64,000 nucleotides of DNA from Rhizobium sp. Root1220 (GCF_001426265.1 NZ_LMDG01000034.1:296888-360887); one strand, 5' to 3'. Shown: positions 36,530-45,990, counted from the first letter of the stretch. Notes: generated by a model not told the origin, from the sequence alone. Numbers and translations are program-made.

Positions 36530-36554
36530 TTTTTGCTCACGGCTTGAGCAAAAA
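36530..36554. terminator. Inverted repeat at the 3' end of the SorC gene (terminator and/or operator)
   Basis: Perfect 10-bp arms TTTTTGCTCA / TGAGCAAAAA with a 5-base spacer. The repeat overlaps the stop codon of the minus-strand SorC gene and is followed on that strand by ATATTTTCTTTT, so it can act as a terminator. Both arms also carry the TTTGCTCA element seen near the smoE start. Confidence 0.6.
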
Positions 36555-37490
36555 TTCAGCCGCTTCCTCGTCGGTGATCAGAGCGTTGATTTGATGTCCC
36601 GTCAAAGCAGCCTTGATCGCCTTGAATTTACGCTTTCCCTTGGCGATTCCGATCACCGTGGATGATTCGCGCGGGGGGATGGACGCAGAGGCGACACGCT
36701 CGTTGATCGGATTGTCGAGAAGCCGGCCTTCGCTGTCGAAAACCCATCCGCAGATCTCGCCGACGGCGCCGTTGCGCATCAACTCCATCATCTCGTCTTT
36801 CTCGAGGAATCCATCGACGCACAGAGGGCCATCGATGCCGAGTTCGCCGATACCGACGAAGGTGACATCGGCCTGAGCGCTCATTTCCAGCGTTGCGCGC
36901 ACCAACTGCTGACCGTGCAGCGTCTCCCGTTCGTCGGCCGAGGTTACCAGAACCGGCAACGGCATCGGAAAATGCCGGGCCTTCACCGCATCCGCCATGC
37001 TGAAGATGACGTTGTAGTACGCTGCCGAGCCATCCGGCGCGATATTGCCGGTCAGCGATACGATGCGGTGGTTGGGACATTCGATTTTGGGAAGCTGGTC
37101 GACCGCCGCCTTCAGCGTCCGCCCCGTGCCGACCGCAACCACGATCGGGTCCGAGCGCTTCAGCCATCGCTCAATCTCGGCGGCCGCCGCCTCGGCGATG
37201 CCCACCGTCATCGAACCCGAGCCCGGATCACTCGGCACGACCTCCACGTGTTTCAGATTGAACTTCTTTCGCACGGCATTGGCTAGCTCGAGACAAGCGG
37301 CGATCGGATGGTCGAGCCGGACCTTGATCAGCCGCTCGGCGACGGCAAGCGAGACCAGTCGCTGAGCCGATTGTCGCGAAATTCCCATCGAGGCAGCAAT
37401 CTCGTCCTGCGTTCGCCCAGCAACGTAGTAGAGCCAGCCGGCGCGCGCCGCGTCATCCAGTCGTCCCGGGGTCTCGGATCTCTTCACCAT
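36537..37490 (-). CDS. SorC/DeoR-type sugar-binding transcriptional regulator
   Basis: 317 aa. The N-terminal helix-turn-helix (about 15-55, LYYVAGRTQDEIAASMGISRQSAQRLV) is followed by a sugar-binding domain (about 60-315) with VVAVGTGRTL, IVSLTGNIAP and VIGIAKGKRKFKAI. It lies 146 bases upstream of smoE in the same orientation, the arrangement seen for smoC-type regulators, so it likely controls polyol import and catabolism. The ATG at 37490 lacks a strong RBS. It is divergent from a two-component system. Confidence 0.87.
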   Translation of the reverse strand: MVKRSETPGRLDDAARAGWLYYVAGRTQDEIAASMGISRQSAQRLVSLAVAERLIKVRLDHPIAACLELANAVRKKFNLKHVEVVPSDPGSGSMTVGIAEAAAAEIERWLKRSDPIVVAVGTGRTLKAAVDQLPKIECPNHRIVSLTGNIAPDGSAAYYNVIFSMADAVKARHFPMPLPVLVTSADERETLHGQQLVRATLEMSAQADVTFVGIGELGIDGPLCVDGFLEKDEMMELMRNGAVGEICGWVFDSEGRLLDNPINERVASASIPPRESSTVIGIAKGKRKFKAIKAALTGHQINALITDEEAAEFLLKP

Positions 37491-37723
37491 TAAAAGCTAC
37501 CGTGCATGCTGGACCGGCGACCTGCCGGAGAAGTGACGTTCGGGTTCAAGTTGCGCCAGATGAAAACAGAATTCGGGCAAATGTCGAGTGCATTGAGAAA
37601 ATGCACAATCGATTTTGAACGGTTGATGTTGGGGGAGAGCGTCATCGCACTGCCATCTTTGGCGAGGAAGCCTTGCTTGACCGAAGGTCCGGCCGCGCGC
37701 TAACTGTCGTTGAGGGAAAAACT

Positions 37724-38377
37724 GTGCGAATTCTGCTGGTTGAAGATGACAAGATGATCGGTGAGGCGGTGCGCGACCATGTCAAAGCCGCCAATCACGC
37801 CGTGGACTGGGTCCGTAATCTCGCCGACGCCGATGCAGCGGCCCGGCCGATCGACTACGGACTGATCCTCCTCGACTTGCAGCTTCCGGATGGGAGCGGC
37901 ATCGACTTCCTTCGTCGTCTTCGCGCCCGCGACGCAAAAACGCCGGTGATTATCCTGACGGCTCGCGACCAGATCTCCGACCGCATCGAAGGTCTCAATG
38001 CCGGCGCGGACGACTATCTGGTGAAACCCTTCAATCTCGGCGAACTGGAAGCCCGCATCATGGCGGTGGCGCGCCGCTATGATGCCAACCCGCATCCTGT
38101 CCTGCGCATCTCGGACATCGAGATCGACCGCCCCTTGCACAAGCTCTCGGTGGCCGGAGAAACAATCATCCTGACGAGCCGCGAATGGGCGGTGCTCGAC
38201 CTGTTGACAGCTCGTCCCGGCGCGATTGTTCCCAAGCTCCGCATCGAGGAAGCTCTCTACGCATTCGGCTCGGAGATCGAAAGCAACACCGTCGAAGTCT
38301 ACGTCAGCCGATTGCGCAAGAAAATCGGCAAGGACCGAATCCGCACGGCGCGCGGCATCGGCTACACACTCGGATGA
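37724..38377 (+). CDS. OmpR-family two-component response regulator
   Basis: 217 aa with a GTG start 7 bases after GAGGGA. Receiver domain (about 1-115) with the acidic pair VEDD, the phospho-acceptor Asp51 in LILLDLQLP, Thr in ILTAR and Lys in DDYLVKPF. The C-terminal winged helix (about 125-217) ends with VYVSRLRKKIG ... GIGYTLG. Its stop overlaps the kinase start as ATGA. Similar to QseB/TctD-type regulators. The signal is unknown. Confidence 0.92.
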   Translation: MRILLVEDDKMIGEAVRDHVKAANHAVDWVRNLADADAAARPIDYGLILLDLQLPDGSGIDFLRRLRARDAKTPVIILTARDQISDRIEGLNAGADDYLVKPFNLGELEARIMAVARRYDANPHPVLRISDIEIDRPLHKLSVAGETIILTSREWAVLDLLTARPGAIVPKLRIEEALYAFGSEIESNTVEVYVSRLRKKIGKDRIRTARGIGYTLG

Positions 38378-39714
38378 GGAAGAAATACGAGCGCAGCATC
38401 ACCCGCCCGTTGATCCTCGCGCTGACGACGGTGATGGTCGTCTTCTGGCTCGCGGCGATCGGCCTCAGCTTCCGCGTGATGCAGCATGAATTCGCCGAAA
38501 TTTTTGATAGTGCCCAGCAGGAAACGACACAGCGCCTGCTCGCTCTGATCCTGGACGATCTCAATCAAAGCACGGAAACCGACCCGCGCAGCGTTGCCAT
38601 CCTAAATACGGCGGCGAGCCGCGAGTACCTGACATACCAGGTGCGCGATGCATCGGGACGGGTGGTGCTGCGCTCGAACGATGCTGCGGCCGAGCCCTTC
38701 GATGCACCGCTGGTGACCGGATTCCATGACACGCCCAATGCACGAATCTATACCGAAATGACGGCCGACGGCTCTCTGTTCCTACAGGTTGCCGATCGCT
38801 TCACCAACCGCCGCGAGGCTGTCCGCGAAAGCGCCGTGACACTGCTCATCCCTCTGATCGCACTGATCCCGGTGAGCATTTTTGCAATCTGGTTCCTCGT
38901 GGGACGTGCGCTCAAGCCAATCGATACGCTGCGGCAGGACATCGGGGCGAAGGACAGCGGCAACATGGCCGCCGTAAAGGGCAGCGATCTGCCCAGAGAA
39001 CTGAAGCCGATCGCTCACTCCGTCAATCTCCTGCTCAGTCGTCTGCGCGCAGCACTCGAGGCGGAGCGCGAGTTCACTGCCAATAGCGCTCACGAACTCA
39101 GGACACCGATCGCCGGCGCACTTGCGCAGACCCAACGGCTTGCCGAGGAGCTTCCGCCTGGTATCGCGCGGACGCGGGCCGATCAGGTCGAGACTTCGCT
39201 CGTCAATCTCGGACGGCTGACCGAAAAACTGCTGCAACTCTCGCGTGCCGAAGCCGGCATCGGCGGCAGCGCGACGGCTGCCGACCTCCGTCCCGTCCTC
39301 GACATGATTGTCGCGGACTTTCAGCGCGACAGCCGTACACAAGGCAGACTGCTTTACTCCGCCAGACCGGGCGCGACGCTGATCCGCAACGCCGACATGG
39401 ACGGTTTCGGCATTGTCACCCGCAATCTCATCGAAAACGCGCTGGTCCACGGCGACCCCGGCCTGCCGGTGACCGTCACGCTGGAAAGCGACGGCATCAT
39501 TCGCATCATCAATGACGGGCCGGCGGTTCGCGAGATGGATATTGCCGCGCTCAAGAAGCGTTTTCGCCGGGGCGAGACCAGCGCCTCGGGCTCCGGACTG
39601 GGACTTGCGATCGCCGACCGTATCGTCTCGCAGATGGGCGGCACTCTGGAATTGCTGTCGCCGGCGAGTGGCGAGGCAACCGGCTTCGAGGCAAGAATAA
39701 GCCTGCCGGGCTGA
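38374..39714 (+). CDS. Two-component sensor histidine kinase
   Basis: 446 aa. N-terminal transmembrane helix (about 12-33), a periplasmic region of about 130 residues resembling the 2CSK_N sensor of TctE/QseC-like kinases, a second helix (about 148-170) and a HAMP-like linker. The H-box is ANSAHELRTP (His240), the N-box NLIENALVHG and the G-boxes GSGLGLAIADRI. It is translationally coupled to the response regulator by an ATGA overlap. A ROK kinase gene starts 75 bases downstream. Confidence 0.92.
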   Translation: MRKKYERSITRPLILALTTVMVVFWLAAIGLSFRVMQHEFAEIFDSAQQETTQRLLALILDDLNQSTETDPRSVAILNTAASREYLTYQVRDASGRVVLRSNDAAAEPFDAPLVTGFHDTPNARIYTEMTADGSLFLQVADRFTNRREAVRESAVTLLIPLIALIPVSIFAIWFLVGRALKPIDTLRQDIGAKDSGNMAAVKGSDLPRELKPIAHSVNLLLSRLRAALEAEREFTANSAHELRTPIAGALAQTQRLAEELPPGIARTRADQVETSLVNLGRLTEKLLQLSRAEAGIGGSATAADLRPVLDMIVADFQRDSRTQGRLLYSARPGATLIRNADMDGFGIVTRNLIENALVHGDPGLPVTVTLESDGIIRIINDGPAVREMDIAALKKRFRRGETSASGSGLGLAIADRIVSQMGGTLELLSPASGEATGFEARISLPG

Positions 39715-39788
39715 GCCAGGAAATTGGCTTGCAAATTGGGCGGAACGGTGCGAGCAGACGCAGGGTCCATCGAACCGGTAGAAACCGA

Positions 39789-40700
39789 ATGATCATCTCT
39801 TTCGACATCGGCGGCTCCGCCATCAAGGGTGGCGTGGCTCGCTCGGAAGCCGACATCACACCACTTGGCCGCCGCCCTACGCCAAGGGACGACTTCGACG
39901 CCTTTGTCGCAACGCTTCGCGATTTCATCGCCGAGGCTGGTCAACAACCGACCCGCCTTGCCTTCTCGATTGCCGGTGTCGTCGATCCCGACACGCAGCG
40001 GCTGACCTGCGCCAACATTCCTTGCATCCACGGTCGCAATCTCGCCGCGGACCTCGAAGCGGCACTCGGCCTACCAGTTCTCATTGCCAACGACGCCGAT
40101 TGCTTCGCCATAGCGGAAGCGGGCCTGGGCGCTGGTCGCGGTCATCGCATCGTCCTCGGCGCCATCCTCGGCACCGGCGTCGGTGGCGGTCTTGTCGCGG
40201 ATGGCCGACTGATCAACGAAGCGGGCGGCTTTGCCGGCGAATGGGGGCATGGGCCGATCCTCGCTTCGCATGCCGGGAACCCGCCCGTCGAGATCCCTGC
40301 CTACCCTTGTGGCTGTGGCCAGAAAGGCTGCGTCGACACCGTCGGTGGCGCCCGCGGCCTCGAACGCCTGCACAAGACCCTGCACAATCTGGATTTTTCC
40401 AGCGAGGAGATCATCGATGACTGGCTCAAGGGCGAGCCGCGAGCCGCGCGCACCATCGACGTCTTCATTGATCTCGTCGCCTCGCCCCTCGCACTGACGA
40501 TCAACATCACGGGCGCGACCATTGTTCCGGTCGGCGGTGGTCTCTCCAACGTCGAACCGCTGCTTGCCGAACTCGACAGGGCTGTCAGGCAGCGGATCCT
40601 GCGCAAATTCGAGCGTCCGCTCGTCGTTTGCAGCGAATGCCGCGTTGAGCCGGGCCTGATTGGTGCAGCACTGCTGGGACTGAAGGCAGAGGCAGCCTGA
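39789..40700 (+). CDS. ROK family sugar kinase
   Basis: 303 aa. ATP-binding ISFDIGGSAIKGG at the start, substrate loop AGEWGH preceded by GTGVGGGLVADGRLI, and the zinc-binding C-x-C-G-x2-G-C motif (YPCGCGQKGC). These fit glucokinase, fructokinase, ManNAc or GlcNAc kinase. No helix-turn-helix is present, so it is an enzyme and not a NagC-type repressor. It is the third gene behind the two-component pair and is followed by a bidirectional terminator. The sugar is unknown. Confidence 0.87.
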   Translation: MIISFDIGGSAIKGGVARSEADITPLGRRPTPRDDFDAFVATLRDFIAEAGQQPTRLAFSIAGVVDPDTQRLTCANIPCIHGRNLAADLEAALGLPVLIANDADCFAIAEAGLGAGRGHRIVLGAILGTGVGGGLVADGRLINEAGGFAGEWGHGPILASHAGNPPVEIPAYPCGCGQKGCVDTVGGARGLERLHKTLHNLDFSSEEIIDDWLKGEPRAARTIDVFIDLVASPLALTINITGATIVPVGGGLSNVEPLLAELDRAVRQRILRKFERPLVVCSECRVEPGLIGAALLGLKAEAA

Positions 40701-40717
40701 GTCTCACCCAGTGACGA

Positions 40718-40745
40718 AAATGGCGCGATTTGCACCGCGCCATTT
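40718..40745. terminator. Bidirectional terminator between ROK kinase and RND pump genes
   Basis: Perfect 10-bp stem AAATGGCGCG / CGCGCCATTT with an 8-base loop between convergent genes. T-rich flanks follow on both strands (CCCATTTTC; TTCGTC). Confidence 0.8.
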
Positions 40746-40752
40746 CCCATTT

Positions 40753-43700
40753 TCATTCGGCAGCCTGGGCCGGCGGATAGCGGTCGTCGGCGTCCTCGTC
40801 GTCGACGCTTGCCCGACCGGCATCGTCTTCGCCTTTCGCCTTCGGCTCCTTGCCGAAGAACAGAGCGTAGGCTGCCGGCAGAACCAGGATGGTCAGCACC
40901 GTCGCGACCAGGATGCCACCCATCATCGCGTAGGCGAGCGGCCCCCAGAAGACGCCGCGCGAGATCGGGATCAGCGCCAGCACCGCCGTCAGCGCCGTCA
41001 GCATGATCGGCCGGAAGCGCCGCACGGCGGCGCCGATGATCGCTTCCTGTCGGTCCATCCCCGCCTTGATATCCTGATCGATTTGGTCAACGAGGATGAT
41101 CGAGTTGCGAATGATGATGCCGAGCAGGGCAATGACCCCGAGGATGGCGACAAATCCGAACGGTGCACCGCTGATCAGCAGCGCCGCAGCCGCCCCGATA
41201 ATGCCGAGCGGGCCCGTTGCCAGAACCAGCATGGCCTTGCCGAAGTGCTGCAGCTGCGCCATCAGAAGCAGCACGATGACGACCAGCATGATCGGCGCCT
41301 TGGCGGCGATCGACGCCTGGCTCTCGGCCGCGTCCTCCGCCCCACCCTGGATCTCGATCTTGTAGCCGGCGGGCAGGCTGTCACGCAGTGGCTTCATGTC
41401 CGCATACATCTTCATGGCAACATCGTTGGGCTGCACGTCGTCAGGCAGCGTCGCGCGCACCGTGATCGTCGGCAGACGATCACGCCGCCACTCGATACCC
41501 TGCTCCAGCACCGGCACCACCTTGGCAACCTGCGAGACCGGAACGAAGCCGCCGAAGTCCGTCGGGACATAGACGGAGTTCACGGCGGACAACAGCGAAC
41601 GGCTGGCATCCGGCTCGCGCGCGACGATCGACACCGTCTCCTCGCCGTCCCGGAAGTCGTCGAGCGGCGCACCGGACACGGCGGTCTGCAGCATCTGGCG
41701 GACGCGCTGAGAGGTGACGCCGAGCGCGCGGGCACGGTCCTGGTCGATCACCAGCTTCATCGCAGGCACCGGCTCCAGCCAGTCGTCGTGAATTGCGCCG
41801 AGCTGCGGATTGGCCTGGAACTTTGCCTTCACCTCGTCGGCGATCTTCCGCACCTCCTGGCGGTCCGGCCCCATGATCCGCATCTGCACCGGCCAGCCCG
41901 TCGGCGGGCCGAGGAAGAGACGATCGACCTTGCCGCGGATATCAGGGAAATCTTCCGCAAGAATTGCGCGCAACTTGACGATCATCCGCTCGCGGGCCGG
42001 CTCGTCATTCGCCATGACCAGAAGCTGTGCGAAATTCGGATTGCGAAGCTGCTGATCGAGCGGCAGGAAGAAGCGCGGTGCGCCCTCGCCGATATAGGTG
42101 GCGACGAACTTCTTGTCCTTGTCGTCCATTATCTTGGCTTCCAGCGCCTTCGCCTGTATCTCGACCTCCTTGATGCTGGTGCCTTCCGGCAGCCAGAGAT
42201 CGACGAGGATTTCGGGGCGCGACGATTGCGGGAAGAAGTTCTGCGGGATGAACTGGAAGGCCCAGAGGCTGGTCGCAAAGGTCATCAGCGTCATGGCAAT
42301 GACGATGATGCGATGGCGCACGGCCCAGCCGACCGTTGCCCGAAGACGTCGATAGAAGCGCGTATCGAAGACATCGTGATGCTCGCCCGCATGGTGGCGC
42401 TGCTTCAGGATCATGTAGCCAAGCCAAGGCGTGAAGTAGACCGCGACGAACCACGATACGACCAGCGCAATGCCGACGACGTAGAACAGCGAACGCACAT
42501 ATTCGCCGGCGGTCGATGCCGCGAAACCGACAGGAATGAAGCCCGCCGTGGTGATCAGCGTACCGGTCAGCATCGGGAAAGCGGTCGAGGAATAGGCGAA
42601 GCTCGCCGCGTCGATCTTGACGAGCCCCTCCTCCAGCTTTCGTTCCATTAATTCGACGACAATCATGGCGTCGTCGACCAGGAGGCCCAGCGCAATGATC
42701 AGGGCGCCGAGCGAGATGCGCTGCAGATCGATGCCGAGTTCGTACATGATGGCGAAGGTCGCAGCCAACACCAGCGGAATGGCGATCGCAATCACCAGGC
42801 CAGAGCGCCAGCCGATCGACAGGAACGAAACGATCAGCACGATCACCAACGCTTCGCCGAGCGCATGCATGAACTCGCTGACAGCATCGGTCACGACATC
42901 CGGCTGGTTGGAAATCTGATCGACGGCAACGCCATAGGGCAGCGATTCCTCGAAGCGCTGGTATGTCGCCTCGACGTCCTTGCCGACATCGGTGACCTTG
43001 AAACCCTTGGCCATGACGACGCCGACCTGGACGCTCTCGTGACCGTTGAAGCGATACTTGCGCTGGTATGGATCCTCAAGGCCGGAGTATACGGTGGCGA
43101 TATCGCCGAGACGTGTCACCTGGCCGCCTGAGCGCAGTCGCAGTTCGCGGATATCCGCAGCCTTCGTGACATCGCCTTCAACGGCAATCCGGACCGAGCG
43201 GGTTCCGGTGTCCACCGAGCCCGCCGGGTCGACGTTGTTCTGGCCCTTGATGGCGTTTTGCAGATCAAGGACCGTGAGCCCTCGCTCGGCCAGTGCCTTG
43301 GACGAGACGTCGATGTAGAGTTTTTCCGGCTGGTCGCCGATGATAACGGCCTTCTCGACGCCCGGCGTCGTCAACAGCATGTCGCGCGCCTTGATCGCGA
43401 ATTTCTTCAGTTCGGGATAGCTGTAGCCATCGCCGCTGATCGATTGCAGCGTGATGAACGTGTCACCGAACTCGTCGTTGAAATAGGGGCCGCGCAGGCC
43501 CTGCGGCAGTTCGTTGGAAATATCGCCGACCTTCTTGCGCACCTGATAGAAGGCATCCGCGACCTGGTTCGCATTGGTGTCACCCTTTACCTGCAAGGTA
43601 ATGATCGCGCTGCCGGCACGCGTGTAGGATTTGACCCAATCGATATGCGGCGTTTCCTGCAGCTTGCGCTCGATCTTGTTGACTACCTGATCTTCCATTT

Positions 43701-43902
43701 CCTGGATCGACGCGCCCGGCCACACGGCCTGCACCACCATGACGCGGAAGGTGAAGTCAGGATCCTCCTTCTGTCCCATACGCATCAGGCCAAGCACGCC
43801 GGTAATCAGGATCAGGCCGAACAGGAAGCGCGCGATGCTCGGATGCCCGATTGCCCATCGCGACAGGTTGAAGGGCCGTTTTTCTGTGGTGGAATTGTCC
43901 AT
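40753..43902 (-). CDS. RND efflux transporter permease (HAE1/AcrB-like)
   Basis: 1049 aa, the usual length for the family. Inner-membrane proton-driven pump with 12 predicted helices in two repeats. The proton-relay pair is visible in ALGLLVDDAMIVVE (about residue 405, TM4), with VVVQAVWPGASIQEMEDQV as the N-terminal porter segment and GVIALLGIIIRNSIIL late in the second half. The C-terminus is acidic (DDAGRASVDDEDADD). It lies 27 bases after the adaptor gene and is co-transcribed with it. No TolC-type outer-membrane gene is adjacent. Confidence 0.92.
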   Translation of the reverse strand: MDNSTTEKRPFNLSRWAIGHPSIARFLFGLILITGVLGLMRMGQKEDPDFTFRVMVVQAVWPGASIQEMEDQVVNKIERKLQETPHIDWVKSYTRAGSAIITLQVKGDTNANQVADAFYQVRKKVGDISNELPQGLRGPYFNDEFGDTFITLQSISGDGYSYPELKKFAIKARDMLLTTPGVEKAVIIGDQPEKLYIDVSSKALAERGLTVLDLQNAIKGQNNVDPAGSVDTGTRSVRIAVEGDVTKAADIRELRLRSGGQVTRLGDIATVYSGLEDPYQRKYRFNGHESVQVGVVMAKGFKVTDVGKDVEATYQRFEESLPYGVAVDQISNQPDVVTDAVSEFMHALGEALVIVLIVSFLSIGWRSGLVIAIAIPLVLAATFAIMYELGIDLQRISLGALIIALGLLVDDAMIVVELMERKLEEGLVKIDAASFAYSSTAFPMLTGTLITTAGFIPVGFAASTAGEYVRSLFYVVGIALVVSWFVAVYFTPWLGYMILKQRHHAGEHHDVFDTRFYRRLRATVGWAVRHRIIVIAMTLMTFATSLWAFQFIPQNFFPQSSRPEILVDLWLPEGTSIKEVEIQAKALEAKIMDDKDKKFVATYIGEGAPRFFLPLDQQLRNPNFAQLLVMANDEPARERMIVKLRAILAEDFPDIRGKVDRLFLGPPTGWPVQMRIMGPDRQEVRKIADEVKAKFQANPQLGAIHDDWLEPVPAMKLVIDQDRARALGVTSQRVRQMLQTAVSGAPLDDFRDGEETVSIVAREPDASRSLLSAVNSVYVPTDFGGFVPVSQVAKVVPVLEQGIEWRRDRLPTITVRATLPDDVQPNDVAMKMYADMKPLRDSLPAGYKIEIQGGAEDAAESQASIAAKAPIMLVVIVLLLMAQLQHFGKAMLVLATGPLGIIGAAAALLISGAPFGFVAILGVIALLGIIIRNSIILVDQIDQDIKAGMDRQEAIIGAAVRRFRPIMLTALTAVLALIPISRGVFWGPLAYAMMGGILVATVLTILVLPAAYALFFGKEPKAKGEDDAGRASVDDEDADDRYPPAQAAE

Positions 43903-43929
43903 GGTCCCGTTCCCCTCTCTTGTCCGCGC

Positions 43930-45066
43930 CTAGCGAATGATGTCGCCGGTTTCGACAGACGCCGACTGCTGGTCTGGCAGCTTGACCTTGAGGTTCTCCG
44001 TCATGAACTGCGTCCCCGCGGAAACGACGAGATCGCCGGTCTTCAGGCCATCGGAAACATTGACCCCATTGCCGGTGAAGTCCCCGACCGTGATGTCACG
44101 CGCATGGACGGTCTGCGCGTCGCGGTCGACCACCCAGACGATCTTCTTGCCATCCCTCTCGGCCAACGCCGCAAGTGGTATCGCGACGTGGGTTTTCGCA
44201 TTGCTGACTTCGGCTTCGATCGTCGCCGTCATCCCAAGCAGAACGCGATCGTCGTTGGGAAGGCTGACGCGAACCGCAAACGTGCGCGACTGCGCATCGG
44301 CACTGCCGGAGACTTCCCGCACCTTGCCGTCGAGCACGAGTTTGCTGTCGGACCAGAAGCTTGCCTTCACGGCCTTGGCCGGCTTGAATTCCGCGATGTC
44401 ATTTTCCGGCACCGCGATCTGCACTTCCTTTTCGCCATCGAGCGCGACGGCAGCAACCGGGGTCCCCGCGGCGACGACCGTGCCTGCATCGGCGCTGATT
44501 GCCGTAACGATGCCGGCCTGATCGGCCCTGAGCTCCGTATAGGTCACCTGGTTTTTGGTCTGGTCCAGCGAGGATGCCGCAGCATCGCGCGTCGACACCG
44601 CCTGGTCGTAGCTCAACGAGGCCTGTTCCATCTGGGACTTGGCGGTGACGCTCTTGTCGAAGAGCTGCCGCGCTCGCTTGTTGGCAAGATCCGCAGTGGC
44701 AACACCCTTTTCGGCAGCCGCGAGATTGGCTTCGGCGGTCTTTACCGCGAGCTCGTAGTCGGTGGGATCCATGCGCGCAACCAGATCGCCTGGCTTGACG
44801 CGATCGCCGATATTGACCAGCCGTTCAGTGATCTTTCCGGCAACGCGGAAGCCGAGATTCATCTCGACACGCGACTTCACGGCGCCCGAATAGTCGATCG
44901 CGCGCGTGTCGCCAGCCTTGGCGATCTCCACCACCTTGACCGGCCGCAGTATTTCCTTCGTCTCTTCTTTCTTCTCATCGCTGCAGCCGGAAAGGGCGAG
45001 CGTAGCTGCGCCGAAGAGCGCAAAAATGACAACGGACGGCAACTTGACTGTCTTCAGCGAAATCAT
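43930..45066 (-). CDS. RND efflux periplasmic adaptor (MFP/HlyD family) lipoprotein
   Basis: 378 aa. Lipoprotein signal ending in LALSGC (lipobox Cys at about residue 28). The lipoyl/barrel-sandwich halves flank a coiled-coil hairpin (about 95-160), followed by a beta-barrel (IAVPENDIAEFKPAKAV) and a membrane-proximal domain. The ATG at 45066 is preferred since GGAG lies 8 bases upstream; a GTG three codons earlier overlaps that RBS. Second gene of the TetR-MFP-RND operon. Confidence 0.9.
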   Translation of the reverse strand: MISLKTVKLPSVVIFALFGAATLALSGCSDEKKEETKEILRPVKVVEIAKAGDTRAIDYSGAVKSRVEMNLGFRVAGKITERLVNIGDRVKPGDLVARMDPTDYELAVKTAEANLAAAEKGVATADLANKRARQLFDKSVTAKSQMEQASLSYDQAVSTRDAAASSLDQTKNQVTYTELRADQAGIVTAISADAGTVVAAGTPVAAVALDGEKEVQIAVPENDIAEFKPAKAVKASFWSDSKLVLDGKVREVSGSADAQSRTFAVRVSLPNDDRVLLGMTATIEAEVSNAKTHVAIPLAALAERDGKKIVWVVDRDAQTVHARDITVGDFTGNGVNVSDGLKTGDLVVSAGTQFMTENLKVKLPDQQSASVETGDIIR

Positions 45067-45122
45067 ATTTCGCACTCCCGAAATCGTTTGTGTTTGAGGT
45101 GCGCGGCGGCTTTGCCGTCGGG

Positions 45123-45731
45123 CTATTTCTTCAGCGCCCTGATCGAAAAATCGATCAGTTCATCCACCGTCGCGCGGTTGGTCTTGGCAAGGCATTGAGC
45201 CACCATCTGTGGGTGGCAGAGCGTGACCGTTGCGGCGCCAAAGCAACGCGATGCAACGGCAGGATCCTGTTCGGCGAATTCGCCGGCCTCGATCCCTTCG
45301 CGGATTACCTCCGCAAGCAGATCGTGAATGCTGTCGATATGCTTTTCGATGACGTGCCAGTCGCGCTCGATGGCGACGACCACCATCTCGTGGACTTTCT
45401 CCTGATCGAGCATGGTCTCTACCGTCATCTCGTACTGCCCGCGTACAAAACGACTGAGGCGCTCGGAAGGACTGATGGGCAGATGGCAGACCTGGTAGGC
45501 CTGCTCATAGCCCGCAGCAAGCATCCGGCCGCAGACGGCCTGGTGGATTTCAACCTTCGATGCGAAGAACCGGTAGACGTTGGCCGGCGACATCCCGAGA
45601 TCGCGGGCAACATCTGCAACCGTCGTCTTGGAGTAGCCATAGTGACGGAACAGCCGCTCGGCAGCATCGAGAATACGCGTTACATTCTCCTGCCTGGTCA
45701 ATTCCAGAGCATTTTCCGCAATGTCATTCAT
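45123..45731 (-). CDS. TetR family regulator of the RND operon
   Basis: 202 aa. Helix-turn-helix at about residues 15-62 (RILDAAERLFRHYGYSKTTVADVARDLGMSPANVYRFF in pieces), then a helical ligand domain. An ATG (45731) and an upstream in-frame GTG (45743) are both possible; the ATG is preceded by GGAAG. It is the first gene of the pump operon, and a 42-bp inverted repeat lies directly upstream, so it is probably autoregulated and controls pump expression. Confidence 0.88.
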   Translation of the reverse strand: MNDIAENALELTRQENVTRILDAAERLFRHYGYSKTTVADVARDLGMSPANVYRFFASKVEIHQAVCGRMLAAGYEQAYQVCHLPISPSERLSRFVRGQYEMTVETMLDQEKVHEMVVVAIERDWHVIEKHIDSIHDLLAEVIREGIEAGEFAEQDPAVASRCFGAATVTLCHPQMVAQCLAKTNRATVDELIDFSIRALKK

Positions 45732-45747
45732 GGGCTTCCGCACACCT

Positions 45748-45789
45748 GGCTTACGACTGACGATTTTTGAATTTCGTCAGTCGTAAGCC
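45748..45789. promoter_or_regulatory. 42-bp perfect inverted repeat: operator of the TetR-MFP-RND operon
   Basis: Arms GGCTTACGACTGACGA (45748-45763) and TCGTCAGTCGTAAGCC (45774-45789) are perfect 16-bp complements around a 10-base AT-rich spacer. The repeat ends 16 bases upstream of the preferred regulator start. The length suits two TetR dimers or one extended site. Confidence 0.8.
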
Positions 45790-45961
45790 ATCAGAGACCC
45801 TAAGTCAATCAGTTGCGATGCAGCAGAAAGTGCCCGTTCGCTGGAGGAAGCGCCGGATAAGGAAGAGCTGCCAAAAAGAAATTGTTTGGATGCCGCGATG
45901 GGCTCGTCCCGGACAGGACAAGCGAAGATCGCTTCAAGGAAGGAATTGGTTGCAAGATGAC

Positions 45962-45990
45962 TGTGCCGCGACACTGAAAGCCGCGGCACA
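45962..45990 (-). terminator. Hairpin downstream of the OsmC-family gene
   Basis: Perfect 9-bp stem TGTGCCGCG / CGCGGCACA with an 11-base loop, about 25 bases after the OsmC stop. No U-tract. The rest of the 225 bases between the operator and the OsmC gene holds no supported gene. Confidence 0.6.

Noticed and set aside
37506..37703. 65-codon plus-strand frame between the SorC gene and the response regulator
   Set aside because: No RBS, no recognisable feature and overlap with the regulator leader; more likely the promoter region of the two-component system.
40711..45198. Two 646-codon plus-strand open frames (40711-42651 and 43258-45198)
   Set aside because: Both are antisense to the RND pump and adaptor genes; composition is typical of shadow frames, with no membrane or catalytic motif.
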